Source of the DNA: Eustoma russellianum
Taxonomy: Eukaryota; Streptophyta; Magnoliopsida; Gentianales; Gentianaceae
Direction: 5' to 3'
DNA length: 64,000 nucleotides
Assembly (NCBI GenBank): GCA_036186865.1
Contig: AP025069.1
Location: forward strand, 13,382,668 to 13,446,667
This document shows, piece after piece, positions 12,667-22,600 of the stretch. The position numbers and the translations under genes are program-made. A model generated the notes under the pieces. The model was not told where the DNA came from. It worked only from the letters and a program-made list of their open reading frames with translations, and did no database searches. Positions within the stretch are counted from its first letter, which is position 1; every line of letters begins with the position of its first letter.

Positions 12667-12990
12667 ACATGCTGAAATTTTAAGCATGTGTGATATTCAC
12701 ACAATATTCAAAACATTGCCATGTCGGTATAGATTAATTCTTTGAAAATTGAAGAATCAAATATGCTGAATTTTTAAGACAAAAATCGGCCAAGTTCATT
12801 CCAACACATGCTGAAATTTTCAGCATGTGTGATATTTTCAAAATATCATCACATTATTTCCATAACATTTTTAAAACATTGCCATTTTATCTTCCAATCA
12901 ATCCATTCAATGTAAAGAAGTAAATATGGCACAATCAAGATGTAAATTTCGGCCAGCTCAAGATGCACATGCTGAAATTTTCAGCATGTG
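12667..12990. repeat. Three palindromic hairpins in the minus solo LTR
   Basis: Inverted repeats of the ACATGCTGAAA type occur at 12667-12690, 12806-12829 and 12967-12990, with spacing of about 139 and 161 bp. Two have perfect 11-bp arms. Each is followed by TGTGATATT or TGTCACAAAT and preceded by a CGGCCA motif. Confidence 0.85.
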
Positions 12991-13806
12991 TCACAAATGT
13001 GACATAGTTTGAAATATTACCTTGTGTAACTCCCTCCTTTATGTCACCAACCTTGTATACTTCATTCTTGGCCAATCAAGATGCCAAAAAAGCTCCACAT
13101 ATGCTCCAACAAGGCTGAAGTGGCGTGTGATGTAGATTGTACATGTGCTGAATTTTATTTTTGCAAACTTTGTAAAATAGTGCACAATAATTATACACAT
13201 ATGGTATATTCCAATCAGCCCTTAATTGATTTTTCTAGAACACTTTAGAATGTATAGAGTATGTAAAAAGTGTCTAGATACATGTTATATGTCATGCCAA
13301 AAACGTTCCATGTGTCATGTTCGTAGAAAACCGAATTTTTGACGTTTGTCAATTACCCGATTTTTCTCCGATTAAATTCCAATTTTTTGCACATGTTATA
13401 TATATTATGTTACACGTAATATACATAAATTAAACTTTAATATTCAGCTCTCATGGCTGAGTAAAGTGGCACCTTACATGTGCTAAAATTGTTGAATTTG
13501 AAATCTCCACAATTTGGCCTTAATTGGGGGTGATTTGTGTGTGCCAACATGGAATGATTTCATGTACGTGACACGTTGGCGAAGTTTCGGTTGTCACCCG
13601 ATACGACAATTTTTTTGGTTTAGAACCTTGTAACATGTCGTAATAATTTTGTCATCACCATGACTTATATCATATGATGTAAGACCTGAATATACTCATA
13701 AATATGAGGCAAATATGATGGTGTGACGTTAATGTATGTTCGTAAAGTATATAACGTGTCGGTAGTACGTTGGAATATATGTGTATAGTGCCTTCTTAAA
13801 AAAATC

Positions 13807-13810
<4 letters not shown>

Positions 13811-13866
<56 letters not shown>
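13811..13866. repeat. AT dinucleotide microsatellite
   Basis: An uninterrupted TA run of about 56 bp lies in the solo LTR, at the position matching 3276-3340. Confidence 0.9.
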
Positions 13867-13870
<4 letters not shown>

Positions 13871-14231
13871 GTGTGATAAAGGTGTAGGAGAAACTTTCCA
13901 TTCTTCAATTTGTTGCCTTTGTGCCTTCTTCAAATATATCACCATTTAATGAACTACTTAGTTCATTTAACTAAGTACTTCACTTAGTGAACTAGTTTAG
14001 TTCATTAATAGTGGCACCTGAAAATAGTTCAAACACAACAAATGTTCGTCATTCGATGGAAGCCTTAAAGCTTCATGGCTCGTTAGTACGGCAACATTAT
14101 ATAAGAACTATATAAGGCAGGTTTCATGCAAAAACGTGTCAAGTCATAAAACGTGTCATGCATTTCTTTAGTACACGTTATTTAAATCATGCATTTTGTA
14201 ATCACTCAAACCCCTTTTTCTCAACAGAAAG

Positions 14232-14970
14232 AAATGGAGACGTATTCATTTGATTTAAAAGAAATAGCCTTACTTTGTTTTGACGTTGATTCCGATTTCC
14301 TTAAAGTGAGTTTGTTTTCATATACCTTTAGTGATCCAATTAGTTCCTCCATTTTTATTGATTTGGTTTCATTGCTTTCCTCTATAGCTGTCACTTTAGA
14401 GTCCCATTCGGATGGAAGACTTCGTAGTACCTTTTGGACCTTTTCCTGTGTAGAGAAAGCTTTGCCAAGAGACTCAAGAAGAATTATAAATGTTAGTCAA
14501 GTATAGATCCATATCAACAATAGACTCATTTAGCAATAATTTAAAGGACTCAAGTGTAGGCATAAGCATATTAATCTTGGACTCCTTTACTTGGCTAGTC
14601 CCTTCATGTTTCATCTCAAGAATTCTCCAAATTTCTTGAGCATTAGAGCAATTAGACACATAGCTAGATTCACTTTTACTTAGCCCTTTTAAGAGTAATT
14701 GCATGGCTCTAGCATTCATGGTTAGTCTTTTTTGTCATCACTAGTATATTCTTGTTTTGGCTTTACAACTTCTAGTGTGGCACCATCTACAGTAGATAAT
14801 TTTGAAGGAACAAATGGACCGTCTTCTATGATGGACCATAGATCGATATCAATAGCCATAAGAAAAAGTTTTATTCTTAACTTCCATTGAATAAAGGACT
14901 CACCATCAAAAAGAGGAGGCCTTTGACTAGACATAACTTCTTGCTCGGTTTTGAAGCTAGTGGTTGCCAT
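14232..14970 (-). pseudogene. Copia-1 Gag, N-terminal half
   Basis: The start is placed at the ATG 14970-14968 (MATTSFKTEQEVM), about 40 bp after the PBS. The frame gives SSQRPPLFDGESFIQWK and LFLMAIDIDLWSIIEDGP, the N-terminal signature of plant copia Gag (DUF4219/UBN2 type). A one-base loss in an A run near 14724-14729 shifts the frame; the next block, 14719-14474, has MNARAMQLLLKGL and YVSNCSNAQEIW. Further sequence to 14232 resembles the Gag part with LRSLPxEWD in copia-2. The gene continues beyond the solo LTR at 11282. Confidence 0.85.
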
Positions 14971-15012
14971 CTCACTTAGATCGTTGGATCTTCTTGTTGT
15001 GAGTATGCCTGT

Positions 15013-15024
15013 GCTCTGAAACCA
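15013..15024 (-). other. Copia-1 primer-binding site (one mismatch)
   Basis: The minus strand reads TGGTTTCAGAGC, one base off the tRNA-Met consensus TGGTATCAGAGC, two bases from the LTR end at 15027. Confidence 0.85.
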
Positions 15025-15026
15025 CT

Positions 15027-16661
15027 TGTAGGACCTGCAAGGCACCACTAGAAGGGGGGTTGAATAGTGGGTACAGAAAATTTGTTTTTTAAAAATGTTT
15101 TAACCCAAAACCCCAACTTCTGAAAACAGTTTCTCTTTTCAGGACCTGTTTTGCAACGTGTTAAAAACTAGGTTATAGGTCTTCAAAAATTCTGAAATTT
15201 GGAGAGATTATAGTCTCAGATGTTCTGAGTATCTCCTAAAAATTTCAGATCAAAATTCAACCTTTAACCCTTTGAAAAATTGTTGGTGGTCAGATTGCGC
15301 AAATCTGCCAGAAACAGTGGTCTGATTTAAAAAATTTATTCCGAATAAACCGTAGCTCCAAATGGTCTGAATATTTGATGACAAACCCCTTAATATATGT
15401 ATTTAATTTGTTTGAAACAGTTCTGAAAAATTCCTTTTGGAAGTAAGTCAAATACGTTCAAAGTCTCACCTTTGCAAGTCTGAAAATCAGACTGCACTAG
15501 TCTTAGAACTATTGACGTTTGAATGACTTATACTTATCCAAATGAGTTGAGACTTGCGCCAAATGAAACTTAAAATGTGTGGCTATGTTTCTGGAAAGTT
15601 TTGTAATTTTTGAAATTCGTTTGATATTTTTCCTATTGCAATAAAAAATGATGCATTGTGCTGGAAATTGAAAGTACTGTGTAGAAAAGTAGAGAACACA
15701 AAGAATTTTATACTGGTTTGGTCAAAACAACCTACTCCAGTCTTCGAGGACACCTTCCTCGGTTATCCCTAAACAAAATAACATCATACCACACAGGGTT
15801 GATGGAGTTATACACCAGCTCCAACCTTTTACACTCAAAACAAGCAATCACAATGATCACGAACACCACCACCGAGCGGATGAAGGTTTGATCACACCTT
15901 GATCAACCTTTCACAATAATATGGCGTGATAGTGATTTATATGAAGCCTATACATTATGTATGAATATGGATACAATAGGCTTTGAAAGAGAAAGAGAAG
16001 AAAGAAGTGTAGAAGAAGAAGGTCTAGAAAATGTTTTTCACTATAGCACTTGTGAGATTTTTCTTGTATTTGATTTGCTCTTTTTCTATTTTTTTTATCA
16101 AGTGTGGCCGCCCCCCTCTAGGCTTGTCTTCCCCTTGGAAATTATCTTTTAAGTCCTTGGAAGAATACCTTGTATAATTGTGACATCCACTTGCTTACTT
16201 GGCAACACTTCATTAGATGATCATCTTTGCTTTCCTTATATGGCACTCCTTGATTGGATGAGACTTGTCATTATTTAATGACTGTACAAATCTGAAAATT
16301 TCACTTAAAATATGTGCCAAATTAATCATAAAAACATGGCCAAAAATCACATAATCAATCCCATTTAATTTGCAAGACAAATTGTCTTCATTTACTTCAA
16401 GAAAATCGGTTTCAGCATGTGTGATATTTCAAATATGTTCAAATTATTTCCATAATATCATCAAATAAATCCATTGAAATTGAAGAGGCAAATATATCAC
16501 CATTACTCTCAAAAAATCGGCCAACTTAATGTACACATGCTGAAATTTTAAGCATGTGTCACATATGTGACATAGTTTGAAACATTACCTTGTGTAACTC
16601 CCTCCTTTATGTCACTAACCTCGCGTAGTCCATTCTTGACCAATCAAGATGCCAACTAGGC
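15027..16661 (-). repeat. Copia-1 5' LTR, truncated
   Basis: It matches 836 to about 2490 of the 3' LTR closely, including the palindrome at 16535-16558. It stops after CCAACTAGGC at 16661, where LINE coding sequence starts. About 1.2 kb of U3 is missing, so the element could no longer be transcribed from its own promoter. A second palindrome near 16415 has lost its left arm. Confidence 0.88.
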
Positions 16662-17255
16662 GACAGGCTACAAACATTGAAATGGAATATTGGAAGCAAA
16701 AGGCTCGTGTTAAATGGCTTAAGGAGGGAGACTGCAGCACTCGATACTTTCATTCCATAGTGAAAGATAAACATCGACGTCAGCGCTTGCATGGAATTTA
16801 TGCGGAGAATGGTAATTACTGTGACACTACTGACAGTACAGGACAAGCTGCAGTGGAACATTTCACACGTATGTTTACGGCCCAGCCCGTGGAGGATGGC
16901 ACAACATTTCTATCTTCAGTCCCTTCGTTGGTCTCTGCGGAGGATAATGTTATGCTTACTACTATCCCATCATTGGAGGAAGTTAAAGAAGCAATTTGGA
17001 ACTTAGATCCCCATAGCGCCGCTGGCTCGGATGGATTTAATGGATGGTTTTTTCGCAGCTGTTGGGAGTTCATATACATGGATGTATATAAAGCAGTACA
17101 AGAATACTTTCTGGGTTTCCCAGTACTCATGCCATGGCTCATTCGATGATTGTATTGATACCCAAAGGTACTTCCCAACGTACCTTCAATGGCTTTCGGC
17201 CTATTGCATTATCTACCTTCATGAGTAAGATTCAAACGCGCATCCTTGCCACGCG
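16662..17255 (+). pseudogene. LINE ORF2 fragment, upstream part of reverse transcriptase
   Basis: The frame reads EMEYWKQKARVKWLKEGD and STRYFHSIVKDKHRRQR, then a PHSAAGSDGFNGWFF segment. This is the region between endonuclease and reverse transcriptase in plant L1-type LINE ORF2 proteins, ending in the PG(S)DG motif. A frameshift follows near 17130, after which a second frame gives the IPKGT and FNGFRPIAL motifs. It starts abruptly at the copia-1 LTR breakpoint and is cut at 17260 by a gypsy solo LTR. The reverse transcriptase continues at 19901. Confidence 0.88.
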
Positions 17256-18190
17256 CTTAATGTTACACCCCGTGACTTTTAAGCGCAACTTTCGATACTT
17301 AGGTCAACCTTGAATGCAACCTAATCAATTATGTAGGTAATGTGACTTGGTTACACAAAACATAGAAGAACAAAAGAAAGGGGTTAGAAGTAGAATTAAA
17401 GGAAAGTATGAGAAATTACCTAAGAGGTCCCTACTAGGAGTTAAGTTGAGTTATAGGAAGTTAGTATAACTCCCCATCTCAGCTTTATGGGACGGTTATA
17501 CCATCAAAAGAAGAGGGGAAAACCGCAGGAGCAAAGAGAAGGAGAAAGGAGAGGAAGAAGAAGAAGAGAGGAAGGAAAAAGGAAGGAAGAAGGCCAACCT
17601 AGGTGCAATCTCCATTGAAATTCTGCAGTAAATCCGTAAGATTAACTAGAAATCAAGGCAAGTAATCTTTCTATACGCTTTATGTAATTTTGATACTTTA
17701 GGCCCTATGTTCTTACAAAGAGAAAATATGAATCACACATTAGTATTCTTGTCTTGTCTATCATACATGCTTTGTTATGTGTAAGTCTTGTTGCTAATTG
17801 TGTAAGTCTTGTTCTTTGGGCCATATTTCTGAAATAGTTGTGCAGTATTTGTTGTTAGTCAACCATGCCCATGAGAGTATATATGTTGATGTGTTTCTTG
17901 TCTTGCTCTACTCTTGTGTTGATTGTATACACTTAGATGTTGAGAGTAAGTACAGGAAATTGAAGGATGAGTGATGACATTGTTGTAGTCTTGTTGGTTG
18001 GGTATTATTGATGATAACTCTTGAAGGTGGTGAATGATTGAAGATTTAGAGTGGATCTTGTTAGACATTCACTAAGCATCAATTCATGATTAGATGTATG
18101 TTAAGTATGATGAATCTAGTTGTTAAGATGGATCTTTAAGTGTTGAATCTGGAAGGGTTGAAGAAGAAAGGAGTTGGGTGGAAGTTACTG

Positions 18191-18485
18191 CAGAAAAACT
18201 GCAGTTTGGCATCGTCAGAACACTTCGAACGCCTACATGAGGCGCTTCATGTCACTATAGGCGCTTCATGTAGCGTTCCATGTGTCCTGGAGCTTTCCCG
18301 TACAGAAAAACTGCAATTTAGAACCGTCAGAACACTTCGAACGCCTACATGAGGTGCTTCATGTCACATTAGGCGCTTCATGTGGTGTTCAATGTGTCCT
18401 GAATCATCCACGAACACTTCGAACGCCTAGTAGAGGCGCTTCATGTCCACATTAGGCGCTCCAAGTGGCGTTCCAAGTATTCTGG
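18191..18485 (+). repeat. About 2.7 tandem copies of a 110-bp unit
   Basis: Units start near 18191 and 18303 (CAGAAAAACTGCA) and, in part, near 18410. Each has the phrase CACTTCGAACGCCTA and two copies of a GGCGCTTCATGT-like motif, giving six such motifs in 250 bp. It lies in the U3 half of the solo LTR, where enhancer-type repeats are common. Confidence 0.8.
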
Positions 18486-18857
18486 AAGTATTTTTGACCC
18501 TTTAAGCGCCCTATGTAAGTGTAGTAACTTTATACACTTCTTTTGAACATAAAATGCAAGGGTATTTGAGGTATATTTGAGGTGTAGATGGTAAGTTTGA
18601 TTAAGTAAGCATAAGATTGAATTCTAGTGAATAAGTGAGACAAATGGACTTGGTAAAACACGTTTAGGGAGTGTTTGAGGTGCAAGACCATGTCCTTGAT
18701 AGACAAGATGTATGTGTGTGTGTGCTACATGTTGATATGAAGCTATCTGTGCATCCTGCATCATGACATGGGCACTTGCATTTGATTTGAGATATGTTTT
18801 GCAAAAGAACAAGAAAGGTAAAGTTTGCGAAAGACAAAATGGCTGCTGGTTGATCAC

Positions 18858-19135
18858 AGGGTATAAAAGTCACGTCTGCGAAAGCAGGGTATAAAGAGCG
18901 TGATCTGTGAATCAACAGCAGGGTATAAAGTATGTTATGGGGCCGTGGACCTATCAGCACGGAAAATGAAGTATTTTATGGGGCCGTGGACCTATCAGCA
19001 CGGATATATGATATATGTAATGGGGCCGTGGACCTTTCAGCACGGATATATGATATATGTAATGGGGCCGTGGACCTTTCAGCACGGGGTATAAAGTTAT
19101 GATGGCTGTGGACTGATCACCCACAGGGTATAAAG
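18858..19135 (+). repeat. 41-bp repeats with CCGTG/CACGG hairpins and GGGTATAAAG motifs
   Basis: GGGGCCGTGGACCT recurs at 18939, 18980, 19022 and 19063, a period of about 41 bp. Each unit can fold, CCGTG pairing with CACGG. GGGTATAAA occurs five times on the borders (near 18858, 18887, 18921, 19087 and 19126). The TATAAA cores make this a candidate LTR promoter array, but that is inference. Confidence 0.75.
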
Positions 19136-19900
19136 TTCTGCTACGCGAAGAATATGATATGTAAAGTGATGAAATGTTTGTGAAATGACATGCATGACAT
19201 GTTTATGAAAGAAGGCATATGCATGGGTGTTGTGTGTGATTTTAAAGAAGTACATGCATCATGATACACGAAGCATAAGACTTGACATGCAAGAAACGTG
19301 GTTAGTCTATGACTTGCTTATGTGATTCGTTGTTTTAATACATGTTGGTTCTCGTAACTGTGTTCACATATGTGCTTTATCTGTTTTGAGTAATTCTTAT
19401 TAAGGTGCTATTGTTAACCCGAGCACCTTATTTTTGGGCAATGTTTTATACACTGGTGACTCGACGTGTGTGATTCCGTAGGGTGTATAGACGGGTTACT
19501 TGCTGGCGAAGTTTTCGCTAAGAACAATCATTCTGTCTCCTTTTCAGGTGAGCCTGATTATGAGTTGATATTTATCGAAGACGACGGCGAGTGGGCTCAA
19601 TGGGATGATGGACAAGGGAATAGATAGATGCTGGACTATTTTGTTTGAGTTTGAAACTCATTGTTATTATGTTGTTCTAAAACTTATGTCGGCTAGATGA
19701 ACAAACAGTTTTATTTCCGCTGCAGTTTTCTGGTTGTAATATTGACAACGAAGGTTTAGATTTTATGACGTTTCCGCTGGTTTTAACTTACATTATGAAG
19801 GATGTATGCTTGATCTGCTTGACGCTTCGTAGTTCTCATAGTAGGCTACGGCAGGTGCACTGGTTCCGATAACGGTATCGGGCTGGGGCGCTACACTTAA

Positions 19901-20270
19901 ATACCCTCCTATCAAAGATAATTTCACCAGAACAAGCGGGATTCTAGAAGGGAATAGGCATTACAGAGCAGATCTTGTTAGCCAATTAATTAATTCATTG
20001 GTTGGACAAAGGTATGCGCCCAAACAAAGTCATTCTTAAATTGGATATGGCGAAGGCATTTGACAGAGTAAACTGGCAATATCTACAATCCGTCTTGAAG
20101 AGTTTTGGCTTCTCTTCGTTCTTTATCACACTAGTTCTAAATCACTTGAAAGGGCACACATATTTCCATCTTGGTTAATGGTGCACCACATGGATTTTTC
20201 AAACCCACTAGAGGAGTCAAGCAGGGGGATCCCCTTTCACCTATACTATTTTTTGCAAAATTTGGCAGAG
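19901..20270 (+). pseudogene. LINE reverse transcriptase core, continuing after the solo LTR
   Basis: Across frameshifts one reads motifs of non-LTR reverse transcriptase: a SGFLEGR-like block, LKLDMAKAFDRVNW near 20035-20080 (first catalytic Asp) and a GVKQGDPLSP-like block near 20212-20245. These continue the fragment at 16662-17255. The catalytic FADD box would come next but is missing: the sequence changes to ORF1-like coding near 20270, so the element was broken there. Confidence 0.85.
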
Positions 20271-20744
20271 GATTCGACTGTTACTCATGCTTGCACCACT
20301 GATCCAGTCATTAATATCATAGATGAGCCTATACCACTTCCACAAGTCATAACACCCTTGGGTAGGTCACATGAGGATCCATACATAGACCATCCGCCAT
20401 CGCCAGCAGCACCAGAAATTCTTCATACATCCTCGGATTTGGACCTTTTGAATGTACCTCTCCCAGTCATGACATGTAATATTGTCTTGGTTACTCAGGC
20501 AGAATACAAACACTCATCGGATACTTTGGCAACGCGCATACCAGTGCTAAAGGAGGGTTCCTCTGATGCAGAACTTTTGCATAGGATATCTAATCCCAGT
20601 AATGAACCAGATGAAGACGGATTTATCCCATGCATACGCAAGCGTAATCGCAGGTTACACTCACAGATACCTAGGCCCCCATGTCAAGTGCTTACTTGCA
20701 GTGTCGCTCGTTCTTCCAGCTCTCTCCCTCTATTATCCCAATGA
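20271..20744 (+). pseudogene. LINE ORF1, C-terminal part
   Basis: The frame is open from the junction near 20270 to a TGA at 20742-20744. It is proline/serine/aspartate-rich, then DEDGFIPCIRKRNRR, an arrangement seen near the end of plant LINE ORF1 proteins. The stop overlaps the ATG of ORF2 (ATGA, 20741-20744), which supports the ORF1 call. ORF1 normally binds element RNA. No zinc knuckle is visible. Confidence 0.65.
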
Positions 20745-21640
20745 ATATATTGACATGGAATCTGAGAGGTTTGCGCACCTCTATGTCTCGTTTACGCTTA
20801 TTACTTAATCAGTATACTATACACTTTCTATTTCTTATAGAGCCGCAACAATCAGAAACACGTTTGACAACGGCACAAATAAACTTCAGTTTCACTTCCT
20901 CTCAAAGTATCTGCGAGGGGAGAGCGTGGTGCTTTTGGAAAAATTCTTATCTGCAGCTCATTGATGTTAGACTGTTGGAACAGGTTGCCCATTTTCGCTT
21001 AAGATTGCATACTCAGCAGATTATACTTGTGTCCTGCGTTTACGGCAGGCATACTGTCCAAAACAGGCAGGTTCTATGGCACGATCCACGACAATGTTAT
21101 GACACTTGCTTGGATCCTTGGATTATCTCTGGTGATTTTAACACGTTCTTATCACCTCTTGATCATAAAGGCACCTCTCGCCCAGCACTTTCGGCTTTGC
21201 AAGATTTTAATGACACTATACAATATGATGGGTTGCAGTTGGTGCCTCACATTGGAACACGTTATACATGGCTAGGTGGACGTGGTTTAGGCCGAGTGTG
21301 GCGCAGGTTGGATTGGGTATTTTGTAATGAAGGATTTTATAACGTCTTTCCATTGTTGAAATTAACACACTTGAGCCGAACAACTTCTGATCACTGTCCG
21401 TTATTGTTGGAGTGTTCGTCTGAACTATCCCATGGTCCTAAACAGTTTCGTTTTTTGACAGCATGGACATCCCATCCAGACTTCATGATCTTTGTGAAAA
21501 CTGCTTGGTCATCATATCCTACAGTTGGAGGAATGCATGGTTTGTGTGCAAAGCTGCGATCATTTAAAAAGGACATCGCTCATTGGAACAAAGAAGTATT
21601 TGGCAATGTCTTTAATATGGTGGACACTGCAGAGCAGATT
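20741..21640 (+). pseudogene. LINE ORF2 N-terminus: AP-type endonuclease domain
   Basis: The start is placed at ATG 20741, the first Met before the conserved NILTWNLRGL. The domain shows the exonuclease-endonuclease-phosphatase landmarks: IEPQ (normally a metal-binding Glu), SGDFNTFL, RLDWVF and the final SDHCPLLL, all in one frame of about 300 codons. It nicks target DNA for target-primed reverse transcription. After WNKEVFGNVF the sequence stops matching ORF2, and an inverted ORF1 piece begins at about 21640. All active-site motifs still look present, unlike the rest of the LINE sequence here. Confidence 0.88.
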
Positions 21641-22256
21641 GTATGTGCAACTTACTTGGTAATTCCTTAGAGACGTCAAGTTCAACACAAACCCTAGCCA
21701 CCGAAGGGTGCAGTATCTTTGCGTGGCTGTATCCAGACAAATGGGTGTTCCCAACTTGGAGGCAATGGCAAAAAGAGTAGAATGATTTTGCAGGAAAACC
21801 GACAACCCTGGCATGGATATCCATACAGGGACTATGGGGGCATCATATCTAGGATCAAAGTCATGGGTATATTTCGTGATTCGCATGTGAAACCCAAGGA
21901 TATTCCATGATCTACGACAAAAGCAACGATTATAATTTGTCTCCTTCTCAAAACACAAGAGCACGTGAGATTTGTACAATAAACCTGCATGAACACCTCC
22001 CTCGAATCCGATGCGATCCAACGACTTTTGCAGCACAACCATGGAAGGTCGTCCATTCCAAAAGGATCCAACCAATGCATACCGGAATGGAGTCAAAAGA
22101 GCAGTTACCTCTGATTCATAAAAAAGGATAGAAGGGTAGCCCTTGAATCGTTGAGGCTGTTTTTTTAGAGATGGTGGGGGGAACCGGTGCCGGATCACCG
22201 ATGAGAACAGCAGCAAAGGACCAGAAAGCCGAAGCCGCAGGCCCTGATTTCGTCAT
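21641..22256 (-). pseudogene. LINE ORF1 N-terminus with DUF4283, inverted
   Basis: The minus strand starts at ATG 22256 (MTKSGPAASAFW), then, after a frameshift, reads FKGYPSILFYESEVTALL, FRYALVGSFWNGRPSM and PVWISMPGL, and in another frame PSVARVCVELD. These are the landmarks of DUF4283, the RNA-binding domain of plant LINE ORF1. It lies tail to tail with the endonuclease fragment (junction near 21640), so two LINE pieces meet in opposite orientation. Several frameshifts are present. Confidence 0.82.
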
Positions 22257-22316
22257 TGCAGCGGCGGCGGCTCAAGGTTGTAACTGTCGCAGGGAGATCG
22301 CCAGAGCGATGGGCCA
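22257..22316 (-). other. Probable LINE 5' untranslated region
   Basis: GC-rich sequence with a GGCGGCGGC run directly upstream of the ORF1 ATG on the minus strand. It fits a LINE leader. The SINE begins next to it. Confidence 0.4.
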
Positions 22317-22488
22317 AATCTGAACCGGGGGTCTCACTGGAATATATATATATAAACGTAGAGCCGGGGGTCTCACTGGAAGCAGACTCTCTATCCCTTG
22401 GGATAGAGGTATTGTCTGCCTACCACTTACCCTCCCCAGACCTTAACGATAGCTTTTTCTGTCGTTGGGATATACTGGGATTGACTGG
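22317..22488 (+). mobile_element. SINE fragment, Au-like
   Basis: GAGCCGGGGGTCTCACTGGA, then a CTCTCTATCCCTTGGGATAG stem, GGTATTGTCTGC and ACCCTCCCCAGACC, then a degraded TGGGATATACTGGG, match the tail of the Au SINE family as I remember it. The GGGGGTCTCACTGGAA block occurs twice (22326-22343 and 22363-22380), a local duplication. The usual TTG-repeat tail is not clear. Confidence 0.6.
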
Positions 22489-22499
22489 ATGCCTATAGC

Positions 22500-22600
22500 C
22501 CGTACACTACAATCCACCCTGACCGATACCCGTGGTCCGTACACCACGATCCACCATGACCGATGCCCATGACCCATACACCATGATCCACCATGATCTA
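22500..22600. repeat. Three copies of a ~33-bp tandem repeat
   Basis: Diverged copies of a unit like CCGTACACCACGATCCACCA, followed by TGACCGATGCC, lie head to tail. No function is suggested. Confidence 0.7.

Larger units (their letters stand above)
11288..14226 (-). mobile_element. Solo LTR, copia-1 family, minus orientation (2.94 kb)
   Basis: On the minus strand it runs from TGTTGAG to CCTACA. The 5-bp target duplication GAAAG lies at 11283-11287 and 14227-14231. The gag reading frame of copia-1 continues on both sides, so it inserted into that element after copia-1 arrived. It carries three palindromes and an AT microsatellite, and aligns with 836-3698 over its whole length. No internal region is present. 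Confidence 0.92.
836..16661 (-). mobile_element. Copia-1: minus-strand Ty1/copia element with very long LTRs and two nested solo LTRs
   Basis: The order on the minus strand is 5' LTR (16661-15027), PBS, gag, protease, integrase, reverse transcriptase, RNase H, polypurine tract, 3' LTR (3698-836), which is Ty1/copia order. The reading frames resemble SIRE/Maximus-type plant copia from remembered family features, but no envelope-like frame follows pol. Two solo LTRs of the same wider family inserted later into the gag half. Without them the internal region is about 5.35 kb. The 5' LTR is truncated at 16661, where LINE sequence begins. TAGAT (831-835) precedes the 3' LTR, but its partner duplication is missing. 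All frames are broken. Confidence 0.9.
17261..19895 (+). mobile_element. Gypsy solo LTR inside the LINE (2.64 kb)
   Basis: It starts TGTTACACCCC and ends GGGGCGCTACA, both typical of the gypsy LTRs in this window. Flanking target duplications CTTAA are at 17256-17260 and 19896-19900, and LINE reverse transcriptase reads on across them. It contains no PBS or internal genes. It carries two tandem-repeat arrays (18191-18485 and 18858-19135). Near its 3' end lie a GCGAAGTTTTCGC stem-loop, a pyrimidine-rich TTTTCAG and an acidic frame (19550-19627) also seen in other LTRs here. Confidence 0.93.

Noticed and set aside
18624..18960. Two overlapping minus-strand frames in the gypsy solo LTR
   Set aside because: They lie across repeat arrays and show no family features.
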